NCBI RefSeq assembly: GCF_014852685.1
Contig: NZ_JACZDF010000004.1
Span: 186,001-250,000 of the forward strand
Length of the DNA stretch: 64,000 nt
Direction: 5' to 3'
Source of the DNA: Flavimobilis rhizosphaerae
GTDB taxonomy: Bacteria > Actinomycetota > Actinomycetes > Actinomycetales > Cellulomonadaceae
Below are positions 19,017-28,561 of this stretch, in pieces. Each line of letters starts with the position of its first letter. Position 1 is the stretch's first letter. The translations under genes and the position numbers were made by a program. The notes under the pieces were generated by a model. That model saw nothing but the letters and a program-made list of their open reading frames with translations. It was not told where the DNA came from and did no database searches.

Positions 19017-19478
19017 ATGTCGATCCAGGATGCCACGCCCGCCCCCACCTTCGCCGAGCGCTTCCCGCGGCTCGCGAAGGACGTCAAGCAGCTCCAGGTG
19101 CGCGAGGGCGAGGAGCCGTGGACGACCAAGGAGGTCAAGGCTCTCGCCCTCGGCCTCATCGCTGAGTCGGAGCGCCTCGAGATCGAGCTCGAGGCCGCCG
19201 ACGCCGACCTCGCGGAGCTGCTCCGCAACTCGGGCGAGGGAGCCGGGGACGACCAGGCGGACTCGGGCTCGAGCGCGCTCGAGCGGGAGCAGGAACTCAC
19301 CTTCGTCAACAACACCCGGGATCTGCTCGAGCAGAACCGCAGCGCGCTCGCGCGCATCGCGGACGGCACGTACGGTACGTGCGAGGTGTGCGGCGGTCCG
19401 ATCGGCAAGGCGCGCCTCGAGGCGTTCCCGCGCGCCGCGATGTGCGTCCGCTGCAAGCAGCTCGCCGAGCGGCGCTGA
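19017..19478 (+). CDS. DksA/TraR-type zinc finger protein
   Basis: A 153-residue protein with an N-terminal helical region (about 30-100, rich in E, L and A) and a C-terminal four-cysteine zinc finger, C-E-V-C-G-G-P-I-G ... C-V-R-C (about 124-148), preceded by G-T-Y-G-T. This is the layout of the TraR/DksA superfamily, whose members bind the RNA polymerase secondary channel. The helical part lacks a recognisable D-x-x-D-x tip motif, so transcriptional activity like that of DksA is unproven. It is placed between divIVA and lspA and has its own promoter. Confidence 0.85.
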   Translation: MSIQDATPAPTFAERFPRLAKDVKQLQVREGEEPWTTKEVKALALGLIAESERLEIELEAADADLAELLRNSGEGAGDDQADSGSSALEREQELTFVNNTRDLLEQNRSALARIADGTYGTCEVCGGPIGKARLEAFPRAAMCVRCKQLAERR

Positions 19479-19526
19479 CCGGCGGCACGCAGCGCACGGC
19501 CGCGACCGTGGCAGACTGGTCCGGCC

Positions 19527-20177
19527 ATGACTGACGACACGACGCCCTCCGGGGCCATGACGCCCGAGGGTGCTGCGGCACCCGCCCGCCCACGCCGTCT
19601 GCTGTGGCCGATCCTCCTTGGCGCGCTCGCCGTCGTCGGGATCGATCAGGCGACGAAGGAGCTTGCGCTCGCGCGGCTCGAGCCGGGAGCAGCAACCGAC
19701 TGGTTCCTCGCGGAACTCCTCGGCTGGAAGCTCGTCTTCAACCCCGGCGCTGCCCTGTCGATGGGCGAGGGCTTCACGTGGGTGCTCACGCTCCTCGCGG
19801 TGGGAGTCACGATCGTCATCGTCCTCGGGTCGCGCCGCATCACGTCCCGCCCGTGGGCGTTCGCGCTCGCGCTCATCCTCGGCGGAGCCGTCGGCAACCT
19901 CGTCGACCGGCTCCTCCGCGAGCCGAGCTTCGGGCACGGCCACGTCGTCGATTTCATCAACTACGCGGGATTCTTCGTCGGGAACGTCGCCGACATCGCG
20001 ATCGTCGGCGCCGCGGTCGTCGTCGTCTGGCTGTCGTTCCGCGGCGTGCCGTTCGGCGACGAGGCGCCCGCCGGTGCCGTGTCCGACGACGCGCCGGACG
20101 GCGTCGCCGGCACGGATGTGGCTCCCGGACGCGAGGACGCGACCAGGACCGTGACCGACAAGGGCGCGCAGCCGTGA
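19527..20177 (+). CDS. lspA: Lipoprotein signal peptidase (signal peptidase II)
   Basis: A 216-residue membrane aspartyl protease that removes signal peptides from prolipoproteins. Four hydrophobic segments are visible (about 29-45, 84-104, 110-130 and 150-172). The conserved sequences are D-Q-A-T-K-E near residue 40, N-P-G-A-A-L-S near 72, G-N-L-V-D-R-L with the first catalytic Asp near 120 and N-V-A-D-I-A-I with the second near 155. A C-terminal acidic tail of about 40 residues is extra to the family core. Overlaps the next gene by 4 bases. Confidence 0.95.
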   Translation: MTDDTTPSGAMTPEGAAAPARPRRLLWPILLGALAVVGIDQATKELALARLEPGAATDWFLAELLGWKLVFNPGAALSMGEGFTWVLTLLAVGVTIVIVLGSRRITSRPWAFALALILGGAVGNLVDRLLREPSFGHGHVVDFINYAGFFVGNVADIAIVGAAVVVVWLSFRGVPFGDEAPAGAVSDDAPDGVAGTDVAPGREDATRTVTDKGAQP

Positions 20178-21103
20178 CCTCGCGCACCCTGCCTGTCCCC
20201 GACGGCCTCGCGGGGGAGCGTGTCGACGCGGGACTCGCGCGGCTCCTCGGCCTCTCACGCTCGCGGGCGGCGGAGATCGCCGAGTCCGGGGGCGTCCAGC
20301 TCGACGGCCGGACCGTGGGCAAGTCCGACCGGCTCACGCCCGGGTCGTGGCTCGAGGTCGAGCTCCCGGACCCGAACGCGAAGGCGGCGCCGCCGCCGGA
20401 GCCGGTTCCCGGCATGATCATCCGGTATGACGACGACGACGTCGTCGTCATCGACAAGCCTGTCGGCGTCGCGGCTCACCCATCGCCCGGCTGGACGGGG
20501 CCGACGGTCGTCGGCGCGCTCGCCGCGGCGGGCTACCGGATCTCGACGTCGGGCGCAGCCGAGCGCCAGGGCATCGTCCACCGCCTCGACGCGGGCACGA
20601 GCGGCCTCATGGTCGTCGCGAAGAGCGAGCACGCGTACACGGTGCTCAAGCGTGCGTTCAAGGAGCGAACGGTCGAGAAGGTCTACCACGCGCTCGTCCA
20701 GGGCTATCCCGATCCGTCGGTCGGGACGATCGACGCGCCGATCGGTCGGCACCCCTCGTCGGACTGGAAGTTCGCGGTCGTCGCGGACGGCAAGCCGTCG
20801 GTGACGCACTACGAGGTGCTCGAGATGTTCCCGTCGGCGAGCCTCGTCGAGGTGCACCTCGAGACGGGCCGCACGCACCAGATCCGTGTCCACTTCTCGG
20901 CGCTGCGTCACCCGTGCGTCGGTGACCCGATGTACGGCGCGGACCCGCGGCTCGCGGAACGCACGGGTCTGACACGCCAGTGGTTGCACGCGATGCGGCT
21001 CGGGTTCGCGCACCCGTCGGACGGGCGCTGGGTCGAGGTGACGTCGGAGTACCCCGCAGACCTCGCGCACGCGCTCGAGGTCGTCGCTGAGGGCTACCGG
21101 TGA
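20174..21103 (+). CDS. RluD-type 23S rRNA pseudouridine synthase
   Basis: A 309-residue RluA-family pseudouridine synthase. An S4 RNA-binding domain (about 14-75, [17 protein letters not shown]) is joined to the catalytic domain with [10 protein letters not shown] near 92 and the catalytic [10 protein letters not shown] near 135, plus G-R-T-H-Q-I-R-V-H near 234. RluD acts on helix 69 of 23S rRNA; which uridines this homologue modifies cannot be told from sequence. GTG start inside the lspA stop; the pair is commonly adjacent. Confidence 0.93.
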   Translation: MTSRTLPVPDGLAGERVDAGLARLLGLSRSRAAEIAESGGVQLDGRTVGKSDRLTPGSWLEVELPDPNAKAAPPPEPVPGMIIRYDDDDVVVIDKPVGVAAHPSPGWTGPTVVGALAAAGYRISTSGAAERQGIVHRLDAGTSGLMVVAKSEHAYTVLKRAFKERTVEKVYHALVQGYPDPSVGTIDAPIGRHPSSDWKFAVVADGKPSVTHYEVLEMFPSASLVEVHLETGRTHQIRVHFSALRHPCVGDPMYGADPRLAERTGLTRQWLHAMRLGFAHPSDGRWVEVTSEYPADLAHALEVVAEGYR

Positions 21104-21600
21104 GCGCGGACGGCACGCGCCCCGTCCTCGTCGAGGGCAACGTCACGGTCGTTCGGCTCGACGACGGGACCCGGCGCGGGGACTGTCTCGCGGTGCGGCT
21201 CGAGGTCTTCGTCGACGAGCAGAAGGTTCCTCTCGCCGAGGAGATCGACGCGCTCGACGACGCCCCGACGACGACGCACCTGCTCGCGCTCGGCGCGGAC
21301 GGAGTGGTGCTCGGCACGGCACGGGTCCTCGCGGACCCGGCGCACCCTGGGGAGGTCCACGTCGGGCGGGTCGCGGTGCGCGCGGTCGCGCGCGGTACAG
21401 GTGTGGGACGCGTGCTCATGCGCGCGGCGCACGCCGTCGCGCTCGACGACCATGCGGTCGACGGCCGCGTGCGATCGGTTCTCTCGGCGCAGCGGCAGGC
21501 CTTCGGCTTCTACGAGTCGCTCGGCTACACCGTCGTCGGGGACTTCTACCTCGACGCGGGGATCGAGCACAAGGACGCGTTCGTCGACCTCGTGCGCTGA
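21100..21600 (+). CDS. GNAT family N-acetyltransferase
   Basis: A 166-residue acetyltransferase. The acetyl-CoA loop is R-G-T-G-V-G-R near residue 105, after V-H-V-G-R-V-A-V-R. The N-terminal [12 protein letters not shown] resembles the ElaA/YjcF subgroup. The GTG start overlaps the end of the pseudouridine synthase gene (GTGA), so the two are likely translated together. Substrate unknown. Confidence 0.88.
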   Translation: MSADGTRPVLVEGNVTVVRLDDGTRRGDCLAVRLEVFVDEQKVPLAEEIDALDDAPTTTHLLALGADGVVLGTARVLADPAHPGEVHVGRVAVRAVARGTGVGRVLMRAAHAVALDDHAVDGRVRSVLSAQRQAFGFYESLGYTVVGDFYLDAGIEHKDAFVDLVR

Positions 21601-21658
21601 GCCCGGACGAGGTCGTTGCGACGCGCCGTGCGCGGCCCGGGACGTCCGCCGCTCGGCC

Positions 21659-21664
21659 TAGACT
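21659..21664 (+). promoter_or_regulatory. -10 box TAGACT for leaderless dnaE
   Basis: TAGACT ends 6 bases before the dnaE ATG at 21671 and no ribosome site is visible in the gap, as expected for a leaderless mRNA. Confidence 0.5.
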
Positions 21665-21670
21665 CGGGGC

Positions 21671-24600
21671 ATGCCGAGCACCGCTGAGGACTTCGTCCAT
21701 CTTCACGTCCACACCGAGTACTCGATGCTCGACGGTGCGGCACGCGTCGGGGACCTCATGGAGGAGGTCGCCCGGCAGGAGCAGAAGGCCATCGCGACGA
21801 CCGACCACGGTTACCTCTTCGGAGCCTTCGACTTCTGGCAGCAGGCGACGCGCGCGGGCATCAAACCGATCCTCGGCGTCGAGGCATACGTCACCCCGGG
21901 GACGAGCCGCTTCGACCAGACGCGCGTGCGCTTCGGTGAGCAGGGTCAGGAGTCCGACGACGTCTCGGCCCGCGGCGCGTACACGCACATGACGATGTGG
22001 GCGCGCAACAACGAGGGGTTGCACAACCTCTTCCGCGCGTCGTCGTACGCGTCGCTCGAGGGTCAGATGGGCAAGTGGCCACGCATGGACCGCGACCTGC
22101 TCGAGCGGTACTCGCCGGGCATGATCGCGTCGACGGGCTGCCCGTCGGGGGAGATCCAGACGCGGCTGCGCCTCGGCCAGTACGACGAGGCCGTGCGCGT
22201 GGCCGGCGAGCTGCAGGACATCTTCGGCAAGGAGTTCTTCTACGTCGAGCTCATGGATCACGGGCTCGACATCGAGACGCGCGTCTTTCCTCAGCTGCTC
22301 GAGCTGGCGAGGGCGATCGGTGCGCCGCTGCTCGCGACGAACGACCTCCACTACGTGCGGGAGGAGGACGCGGCGAGCCAGGAGGCGCTCCTCGCGATCA
22401 ACTCCGGCTCGGCGCTCACTGAGCCGACGTACGAGCAGGGCGGCAACCGCTTCGCGTTCCAGGGCACGGGCTACTACGTGAAGACGGCCGCGGAGATGCG
22501 CCGGCTCTTCAAGGACCATCCCGAGGCGTGCGACAACACGCTGCTCGTCGCCGAGCAGTGCGAGGTGTCCTTCGACACGAGTGCCAACTACATGCCGAAC
22601 TTCCCCGTCCCGCCGGGGGAGGACGAGACCTCGTGGTTCATCAAGGAGGTCGAGCGAGGCCTCGAGCGTCGCTACCCGCACGGCGTCCCGGAAGCGTCGC
22701 GCGCGCAGGCGAAGTACGAGACCGACGTCATCATCCAGATGGGCTTCCCGGGGTACTTCCTCGTCGTCGCGGACTTCATCAACTGGGCGAAGTCCCAGGG
22801 CATCCGCGTCGGGCCCGGTCGTGGCTCGGGCGCAGGCTCGATGGCGGCGTACGCGATGCGGATCACGGACCTCGACCCGCTCGAGCACGGCCTTATCTTC
22901 GAGCGTTTCCTCAATCCCGAGCGCGTCTCGATGCCCGACTTCGACGTCGACTTCGACGAGCGCCGGCGCGGCGAGGTCATCAGGTACGTCACTCAGAAGT
23001 ACGGCGAGGACCACGTCGCGCAGATCGTCACGTACGGCACGATCAAGGCGAAGCAGGCACTCAAGGACTCCTCGCGCCTGCTCGGCTTCCCCTTCGCGAT
23101 GGGCGAGAAGCTCACGAAGGCCATGCCGCCCGCCGTCATGGGCAAGGACATCCCGCTCTCGGGGATCTTCGACCCCCAGCACAAGCGCTACGCGGAGGCC
23201 TCCGAGTTCCGGGCGCTCCACGACGCCGACCCCGACGCGCAGCGCGTCGTCGAGCTCGCCCGCGGCATCGAGGGCCTCAAGCGCCAGTGGGGCGTCCACG
23301 CCGCGGGCGTCATCATGTCGAACCACCCGCTCATCGACATCATCCCCATCATGCGTCGCCCCCAGGACGGCGCGATCATCACGCAGTTCGACTACCCGAC
23401 GTCCGAGGGCCTCGGCCTCATCAAGATGGACTTCCTCGGGCTGCGCAACCTCACGATCCTCGACGACGCGCTCGAGAACATCGTCATGAACGGCAAGAAG
23501 CCGCTCGTCCTCGAGGATCTCGCGCTCGACGACGTCGGCAGCTACGAGCTGCTCGCACGCGGCGACACTCTCGGCGTCTTCCAGCTCGACGGCGGACCCA
23601 TGCGCTCGCTGCTGCGACTCATGAAGCCCGACAACTTCGAGGACATCTCGGCCGTCCTCGCGCTCTACCGCCCCGGCCCCATGGGCGTGAACTCGCACAC
23701 GAACTACGCGCTGCGCAAGAACGGGCTCCAGGAGATCACGCCGATCCACCCTGAGCTCGAGGAGCCGCTCAGCGAGATCCTCGGCGGGACGTACGGCCTC
23801 ATCGTCTACCAGGAGCAGGTGATGGCCGCGGCCCAGAAGGTCGCAGGCTTCTCGCTCGGACAGGCCGACGTCCTGCGTCGCGCGATGGGCAAGAAGAAGA
23901 AGTCCGAGCTCGACAAGCAGCAGGCCGACTTCTTCGAGGGCATGACGAAGCACGGTTACACGAAGGACGCGCAGCACGCGCTGTGGAACGTCCTCGAGTC
24001 TTTCGCCGACTACGCCTTCAACAAGGCGCACACCGCGGCCTACGGCCTCGTCTCGTACTGGACCGCGTACCTCAAGGCGCACTACCCGGGCGAGTACATG
24101 GCGGGCCTCCTCACGTCCGTCAAGGACGACAAGGACAAGTCCGCGCTCTACCTCGGCGAGTGCCGCCGCATGGGCATCACGGTGCTCCCGCCCGACGTCA
24201 ACTCGTCGGCCGCGAACTTCACGGCCGTCGGCCCGGACATCCGCTTTGGCCTCACCGCGATCCGCAACGTCGGCGCGAACGTCGTCGACGCGATCGTCCG
24301 CACGCGCGAGGAGAAGGGCGACTTCACGTCGTTCACCGACTTCCTCGACAAGGTGCCGGCAGTCGTCTGCAACAAGCGGACCATCGAGTCGCTCATCAAG
24401 GGCGGGGCCTTCGACTCGCTCGGCCACACGCGCCGCGCGCTCGTCATGGTGCACGAGCAGGCGGTCGACGCCGTCATCGGCGTCAAGCGCAAGGAGGCCG
24501 AGGGCCAGTTCGACCTCTTCGCCGACTTCGGCGGTGAGGAGGACGACGCGGTCGGCTTCTCCGTCGAGGTGCCGGACCTGCCGGACTGGGACAAGAAGCA

Positions 24601-25222
24601 GCTCCTCGCGTTCGAGCGGGACATGCTCGGCCTCTACGTCTCCGACCACCCGCTCTCGGGCCTCGAACACGTGCTCGAGCGTGCCGCGGAGACGTCGGTC
24701 GCGAACCTCCTCGCGGACGAGGCGCGACCCGACGGCTCGACCGTGGTCATCGCGGGGCTCATCACGAGCCTGCAGCGCAAGATGTCGAAGAACGGCAACC
24801 CGTGGGCGGCCGTGACGATCGAGGACCTCGAGGGGTCGATCGAGGTGATGTTCTTCGGCGAGACGTACACCGCGTACTCGACGGTGCTCGCGGAGGACCA
24901 GATTGTCGTCCTGCGCGGACGCGTGAGGCGGCGCGACGAGTCGATGTCGCTCCAGGCGATGGAGCTCTCGCTGCCCGACCTCACGGCGGGGCCTGAAGCC
25001 CCTGTGCGTGTCATCGTGCCCGAGTCGCGCTGCACGCAGGCCGACATCGAGAAGCTTCGAGACATCCTGCGCGCCCACCCGGGCTCGTCCGAGGTGCACG
25101 TCCGGGTGACGCGACCTGGACGGTCGACGCTCCTGCGTGCGGCCGACCGCTTCCGTGTCGACCGCACGCCCGCGCTCTTCGGGGACCTCAAGGTCCTCTT
25201 CGGCCCCAGCTGCCTCGGCTGA
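21671..25222 (+). CDS. dnaE: DNA polymerase III alpha subunit DnaE
   Basis: The 1183-residue replicative polymerase catalytic subunit. An N-terminal PHP domain starts with H-L-H-V-H-T-E-Y-S-M-L-D-G and T-T-D-H-G. The polymerase active site shows G-P-G-R-G-S-G-A-G-S near residue 384 and the catalytic acidic triad in P-D-F-D425-V-D427-F. Later come G-V-H-A-A-G-V, the H-H-H region, an OB-fold (about 1010-1085) and a C-terminal tau-binding region. Length and layout match DnaE1 of actinomycetes. The ATG is supported by the -10 box 6 bases upstream. Confidence 0.97.
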   Translation: MPSTAEDFVHLHVHTEYSMLDGAARVGDLMEEVARQEQKAIATTDHGYLFGAFDFWQQATRAGIKPILGVEAYVTPGTSRFDQTRVRFGEQGQESDDVSARGAYTHMTMWARNNEGLHNLFRASSYASLEGQMGKWPRMDRDLLERYSPGMIASTGCPSGEIQTRLRLGQYDEAVRVAGELQDIFGKEFFYVELMDHGLDIETRVFPQLLELARAIGAPLLATNDLHYVREEDAASQEALLAINSGSALTEPTYEQGGNRFAFQGTGYYVKTAAEMRRLFKDHPEACDNTLLVAEQCEVSFDTSANYMPNFPVPPGEDETSWFIKEVERGLERRYPHGVPEASRAQAKYETDVIIQMGFPGYFLVVADFINWAKSQGIRVGPGRGSGAGSMAAYAMRITDLDPLEHGLIFERFLNPERVSMPDFDVDFDERRRGEVIRYVTQKYGEDHVAQIVTYGTIKAKQALKDSSRLLGFPFAMGEKLTKAMPPAVMGKDIPLSGIFDPQHKRYAEASEFRALHDADPDAQRVVELARGIEGLKRQWGVHAAGVIMSNHPLIDIIPIMRRPQDGAIITQFDYPTSEGLGLIKMDFLGLRNLTILDDALENIVMNGKKPLVLEDLALDDVGSYELLARGDTLGVFQLDGGPMRSLLRLMKPDNFEDISAVLALYRPGPMGVNSHTNYALRKNGLQEITPIHPELEEPLSEILGGTYGLIVYQEQVMAAAQKVAGFSLGQADVLRRAMGKKKKSELDKQQADFFEGMTKHGYTKDAQHALWNVLESFADYAFNKAHTAAYGLVSYWTAYLKAHYPGEYMAGLLTSVKDDKDKSALYLGECRRMGITVLPPDVNSSAANFTAVGPDIRFGLTAIRNVGANVVDAIVRTREEKGDFTSFTDFLDKVPAVVCNKRTIESLIKGGAFDSLGHTRRALVMVHEQAVDAVIGVKRKEAEGQFDLFADFGGEEDDAVGFSVEVPDLPDWDKKQLLAFERDMLGLYVSDHPLSGLEHVLERAAETSVANLLADEARPDGSTVVIAGLITSLQRKMSKNGNPWAAVTIEDLEGSIEVMFFGETYTAYSTVLAEDQIVVLRGRVRRRDESMSLQAMELSLPDLTAGPEAPVRVIVPESRCTQADIEKLRDILRAHPGSSEVHVRVTRPGRSTLLRAADRFRVDRTPALFGDLKVLFGPSCLG

Positions 25223-25249
25223 CATCCCGTCTCGACCCAGGAGCGTCCC

Positions 25250-25657
25250 GTGCGTCCACTCACCCCTGAGCAGACCGTGTTCGTCACCGAACGTCACCTC
25301 GCGACGCTCACGACGCTGCGTGCCGACGGCACGCCGCACGTCGTGCCCGTCGCGTTCACGTGGGACGCCGACGCACAGCTCGTCCGCATCACGACGGAGC
25401 GGACGAGCGTCAAGGCGCGCAACGTCGCGGCGGGTGCCCCGGGCGGCGGTGACGCGCGCGTCGCCGTGTGCCAGGTCGACGGGGGCCGCTGGCTGACGTT
25501 CGAGGGGACCGCGACCGTTTCCGACGACCCGCACGACGTCGCGGAGGCGGTGCGGCGCTACGCCGTCCGGTACAGGCCGCTGGAGCACAAGCCGGAGCGG
25601 GTCGTCCTCCACGTCCGGCCCGACCGCGTGCTCGGCTCGGGCTACATGACCCGCTGA
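25250..25657 (+). CDS. PPOX-class flavin/F420-binding protein
   Basis: A 135-residue split-barrel protein of the pyridoxamine 5'-phosphate oxidase-like superfamily. L-A-T-L-T-T-L-R-A-D-G-T-P-H-V-V-P-V and the later S-V-K-A-R-N-V are typical of the small actinomycete F420-dependent subgroup; S-V-K-x-R-N contacts the cofactor phosphate in related structures. The substrate is unknown and FMN cannot be excluded. GTG start with an AGGAG site 9 bases upstream. Confidence 0.82.
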   Translation: MRPLTPEQTVFVTERHLATLTTLRADGTPHVVPVAFTWDADAQLVRITTERTSVKARNVAAGAPGGGDARVAVCQVDGGRWLTFEGTATVSDDPHDVAEAVRRYAVRYRPLEHKPERVVLHVRPDRVLGSGYMTR

Positions 25658-25683
25658 CGCACTCCGCCCGGGCCGACGCCTGC

Positions 25684-25689
25684 GAGAAT
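25684..25689 (+). promoter_or_regulatory. -10-like box GAGAAT before the S4 gene
   Basis: GAGAAT lies exactly 6 bases before the ATG at 25696, with no ribosome site between, matching the leaderless pattern seen elsewhere in the window. Confidence 0.4.
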
Positions 25690-25695
25690 GGCGTC

Positions 25696-25923
25696 ATGCA
25701 CGACGTGACGATCCGCGACGAGTCCATCCGCCTGGGCCAGTTCCTCAAGCTCGCCGACCTCGCCGAGTCCGGAGCCGAGGCCCGTGACCTCGTCACCGAC
25801 GGGGAGGTCACCGTCAACGGCGAGGTCGACACGCGCCGCGGCCGCCAGCTCGTCCCAGGCGACGTCGTCGTCGTGTCGCACCCAGACGGACGCCGCTCGG
25901 CGCGCGTCGTGCACGACGACTGA
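25696..25923 (+). CDS. Small S4 domain RNA-binding protein
   Basis: A 75-residue protein consisting of little more than one S4 domain: [10 protein letters not shown], then [15 protein letters not shown] and [12 protein letters not shown]. This matches the YbcJ/YaaA/RqcP group of small S4 proteins that bind rRNA or tRNA on the ribosome. Whether this one acts in ribosome quality control is inference. ATG chosen by family start and the -10 box. Confidence 0.88.
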   Translation: MHDVTIRDESIRLGQFLKLADLAESGAEARDLVTDGEVTVNGEVDTRRGRQLVPGDVVVVSHPDGRRSARVVHDD

Positions 25924-25951
25924 CCCCGCCGACAGCCTTCGGTGCGCCACC

Positions 25952-25967
25952 GGGCGGGCGTCCGCCC
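25952..25967 (+). terminator. Short GC hairpin after the S4 gene
   Basis: GGGCGG (25952-25957) and CCGCCC (25962-25967) pair around GCGT. It stands between the S4 stop and the hisD promoter. No T-run follows, so terminator function is uncertain. Confidence 0.35.
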
Positions 25968-26003
25968 AGCGATAAGTCCCTGCGTGCTGCGCACTGCCGC
26001 GGC

Positions 26004-26009
26004 TACCCT
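26004..26009 (+). promoter_or_regulatory. -10 box TACCCT for leaderless hisD
   Basis: TACCCT ends 6 bases before the hisD GTG at 26016. A leaderless start leaves no room for a his leader peptide or attenuator. Confidence 0.5.
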
Positions 26010-26015
26010 CGGAGA

Positions 26016-27344
26016 GTGATCAACCGTCTGGACCTGCGTGGTCGCTCCCTGTCCGCCCGTGAGCTCTCCGCCGTCCTCCCGCGCCCCGAGGTGGGCGTCG
26101 AGGACGCGAGCCGGCTCGTCGCCCCCGTCGTCGAGGACGTCCGCGCGCGCGGCGCCGCGGCGCTGCGCGACTATGCCGAGAAGTTCGACCACGTGCGACC
26201 CGAGCACCTGCGCGTCCCGACCGACGTCATCACGGCCGCGCTCGAGGGCCTCGAGCCTGGCCTGCGCGCCGCGCTCGAGGAGACCATCACGCGCGTGCGC
26301 GCCGTCCACGCCGCGCAGCGTCCCGCCGACTTCACGGTGTCCGTCGCCCCGGGCGCGACGGTGCGGCAGCGGTGGATCCCCGTGCAGCGCGTCGGGCTCT
26401 ACGTGCCCGGCGGGCTCGCCGTCTACCCGTCGTCCGTCATCATGAACGTCGTCGCGGCCCAAGAGGCAGGTGTCGTGTCGCTCGCGATCGCGAGTCCGCC
26501 GCAGGCGGACGAGCAGGGGCTGCCGAACGCGACGATCCTTGCGGCGTGCGCGCTCCTCGGCGTCGACGAGGTCTACGCGGTCGGCGGCGCGCAGGCCGTC
26601 GCGATGTTCGCTTACGGCGCCGTGGGCTCCGAGCCGCAGGACGGCGACGTCCTCGCCGAGCCCGTCGACGTCATCACGGGGCCCGGTAACGTCTTCGTCG
26701 CCGCCGCCAAGCGCCTCGTGCGCGGGGTCGTCGGCATCGACGCGGAGGCGGGCCCGACCGAGATCGCCGTGCTCGCCGACGCGACCGCGGACGCCGAGCA
26801 CGTCGCCGCGGACCTCCTCAGCCAGGCCGAGCACGACCCCATGGCGGCCTCGGTGCTCGTCACCGACTCGGTCGCGCTCGCGGACGCGGTCGACGCGGCG
26901 CTCGCCCGGCGTGCTGCCGCGACGAAGCACACCGAGCGTGTCGCGACCGCGCTCGCCGGTCCCCAGTCCGCGACGGTCCTCGTCGACGACCTCGAGGCGG
27001 GACTCGCGGTCGTCAACGCGTACGGCGCCGAGCACCTCGAGATCCAGACGGCGGACGCCGCCGCGCTCGCAGACCGTGTGACGAGCGCGGGCGCGATCTT
27101 CGTCGGCGCCTTCTCGCCCGTGCCGCTCGGCGACTACATGGCCGGCTCCAACCACGTCCTGCCGACGGGCGGGTGCGCGCACTACTCGAGCGGACTCGGC
27201 GTCCACTCCTTCGTGCGGGCTGTCCAGGTCGTCGAGTACTCCCGGGACGCGCTCGAGCAGATCGCGGACCAGATCGTCACGTTCGCGAACGCCGAGGACC
27301 TCCCGGCCCACGGCGAGGCGATCAGCGCACGATTCGGTCGCTGA
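26016..27344 (+). CDS. hisD: Histidinol dehydrogenase HisD
   Basis: A 442-residue zinc- and NAD-dependent enzyme that catalyses the last two oxidations of histidine synthesis. Signature parts are [12 protein letters not shown] near residue 131, G-G-A-Q-A-V-A near 190, [11 protein letters not shown] near 223, D-L-L-S-Q-A-E-H-D near 267 with metal-binding residues, and [10 protein letters not shown] near 379. Full length. In relatives hisC and hisB follow directly; here hisC lies about 10 kb away, behind accessory DNA. Confidence 0.97.
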   Translation: MINRLDLRGRSLSARELSAVLPRPEVGVEDASRLVAPVVEDVRARGAAALRDYAEKFDHVRPEHLRVPTDVITAALEGLEPGLRAALEETITRVRAVHAAQRPADFTVSVAPGATVRQRWIPVQRVGLYVPGGLAVYPSSVIMNVVAAQEAGVVSLAIASPPQADEQGLPNATILAACALLGVDEVYAVGGAQAVAMFAYGAVGSEPQDGDVLAEPVDVITGPGNVFVAAAKRLVRGVVGIDAEAGPTEIAVLADATADAEHVAADLLSQAEHDPMAASVLVTDSVALADAVDAALARRAAATKHTERVATALAGPQSATVLVDDLEAGLAVVNAYGAEHLEIQTADAAALADRVTSAGAIFVGAFSPVPLGDYMAGSNHVLPTGGCAHYSSGLGVHSFVRAVQVVEYSRDALEQIADQIVTFANAEDLPAHGEAISARFGR

Positions 27345-27345
27345 G

Positions 27346-27831
27346 GTGGTCGTCGACGACGTCGCTGCCCGTGCGATGTGGGACGCGTACGTCGCGACCG
27401 GCGCAGTGCCCGCAGGCACGCTGCCCGTCGGTGTCGAGGCGTTCGGCGACGGGCCGGCGCTCGCCGACGAGCTCATCGCACTCGTGCTCGCGGGCCGCAA
27501 GCGCGCGACGGCGACCCTCGTGGCCGAGCTCGAGCTCGCGGACGAGGCGCCTCCGGCGGTGGGGGACCACTGGGTGATGTGCGACGGCGCGGGCGCCCCC
27601 CGTTGCGTCCTGAGAACCACCTCGGTCGACGCGGTCCGCTTCGACGTCGTCGATGAGGACTTCGCACGGGCCGAGGGCGAGGACGACGGTTCTCTCGTGG
27701 CGTGGCGCGCGGGTCACCGCGCCTACTGGGAGCGCGTGAGCGCACGCACCGGGGTCGCGTTCGACGAGAGCAGCGTCGTGCTCACCGAGCGGTTCACGGT
27801 CGTCTGGCCACCCGAGGTCGCCGACGCGTGA
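27346..27831 (+). CDS. ASCH domain protein
   Basis: A 161-residue protein. The ASCH core begins near residue 50 with V-L-A-G-R-K-R-A-T-A-T-L, followed by P-A-V-G-D-H-W and a strand-rich half ending in E-R-F-T-V-V-W. ASCH proteins share the PUA-like fold; some are RNA-binding cofactors and some are ribonucleases or amidohydrolases acting on modified cytidine, so the role stays open. The GTG start is one base after the hisD stop, suggesting cotranscription. Confidence 0.8.
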   Translation: MVVDDVAARAMWDAYVATGAVPAGTLPVGVEAFGDGPALADELIALVLAGRKRATATLVAELELADEAPPAVGDHWVMCDGAGAPRCVLRTTSVDAVRFDVVDEDFARAEGEDDGSLVAWRAGHRAYWERVSARTGVAFDESSVVLTERFTVVWPPEVADA

Positions 27832-28013
27832 CGGCCACGTCAAGGTGTGCGACTATCGCGGGCGTCGACCGACACTAGTGGTGGGTGATGGCGTGGGTTT
27901 GGTATGCGCGCTCGCGGAGATGTTGCACGCGAGGGCGGACCCGGTCGGCTCGAGAGTCCTGATACCGTTGGCGATGTCTCCGCTTTCCGCGGTAGCGGCT
28001 TTCGCTCAGCGAC

Positions 28014-28019
28014 TAGGAT
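28014..28019 (+). promoter_or_regulatory. Possible -10 (TAGGAT) in the gap before the TM2 gene
   Basis: The 232-base gap from 27832 to 28063 holds no convincing gene. TAGGAT at 28014-28019 could be the -10 box for the TM2/DUF2510 pair; a GGGAGGG ribosome site lies about 10 bases before the ATG at 28064. The gap is visibly less GC-rich than its flanks. Confidence 0.35.
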
Positions 28020-28063
28020 CACCTTGTCGGCAACGTTGCGGCGCGTGATGGGAGGGCAAGCAG

Positions 28064-28534
28064 ATGGCGCATAGCCAGGGTTGGAGCGTGCCACCCAACA
28101 TGCCGCCGCCTATGGCTGGGTCGAACTATGTCCCACTGCCACCACCGCCGCCACCGGCAGCCATGCCGCCGCCCGTGCCGAACTATGGCCCACCGGCACC
28201 GCAGCCGCCACCGGCAGCCATGCCGCCGCCCGTGCCGGGCACCGGGGTGGGTGGGATGTCCACAACCTATGCGCAGCCACAAGTCCCGGTGAATTTTGCT
28301 GTGGGGTATCCGCACGTGCAGCCGCGCCCGGATTTGTCGATCGGCACGGCGTATCTTCTCTGGTTCTTCCTCGGCTTCTTCGGGGCTCACCATTTCTACC
28401 TCGGCAAGGTGGGCATGGGTCTTGGATATCTGTTCACGTTCGGCTGGTTGATGATCGGCTGGTTCGTCGATCTCTTCACGCTTCCGGCTCAGGTGCAGCG
28501 GGTCAACATCGAACGCAGGATGTGGCTCAGATGA
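28064..28534 (+). CDS. Proline-rich TM2 domain membrane protein
   Basis: A 156-residue protein. The first 85 residues are a proline-rich, low-complexity segment with a duplicated block (P-P-P-A-A-M-P-P-P-V-P twice). The C-terminal TM2 domain begins near residue 92: Y-L-L-W-F-F-L-G-F-F-G-A-H-H-F-Y-L-G, then a glycine-rich turn and a second helix ending in D-L-F-T-L-P. The conserved G-x-H-x-F-Y-L-G motif is intact. TM2 proteins are of unknown function. It is 27 bases upstream of a DUF2510 protein, with which it probably works. Codon use is looser than in neighbouring core genes. Confidence 0.85.
   Translation: MAHSQGWSVPPNMPPPMAGSNYVPLPPPPPPAAMPPPVPNYGPPAPQPPPAAMPPPVPGTGVGGMSTTYAQPQVPVNFAVGYPHVQPRPDLSIGTAYLLWFFLGFFGAHHFYLGKVGMGLGYLFTFGWLMIGWFVDLFTLPAQVQRVNIERRMWLR
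28147..28237 (+). repeat. 34-bp direct repeat in the TM2 gene
   Basis: The 34 bases at 28147-28180 recur exactly at 28204-28237, a 57-base (19-codon) period. They encode the duplicated proline-rich block. Confidence 0.85.
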
Positions 28535-28561
28535 GGATCTGCAACCGTTGCGGAGGGTGCG

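Noticed and set aside
21416-25612. A 1398-codon open frame on the minus strand across dnaE, and similar long frames opposite ftsI, pheT and the thiamine operon
   Set aside because: They mirror the third-base G/C bias of the real genes, are made of Arg, Glu, Val and Asp runs, match no family, and lie fully opposite well-supported genes.
27845-28048. A 67-codon frame in the gap before the TM2 gene
   Set aside because: No ribosome site, no similarity and no codon bias; treated as intergenic.
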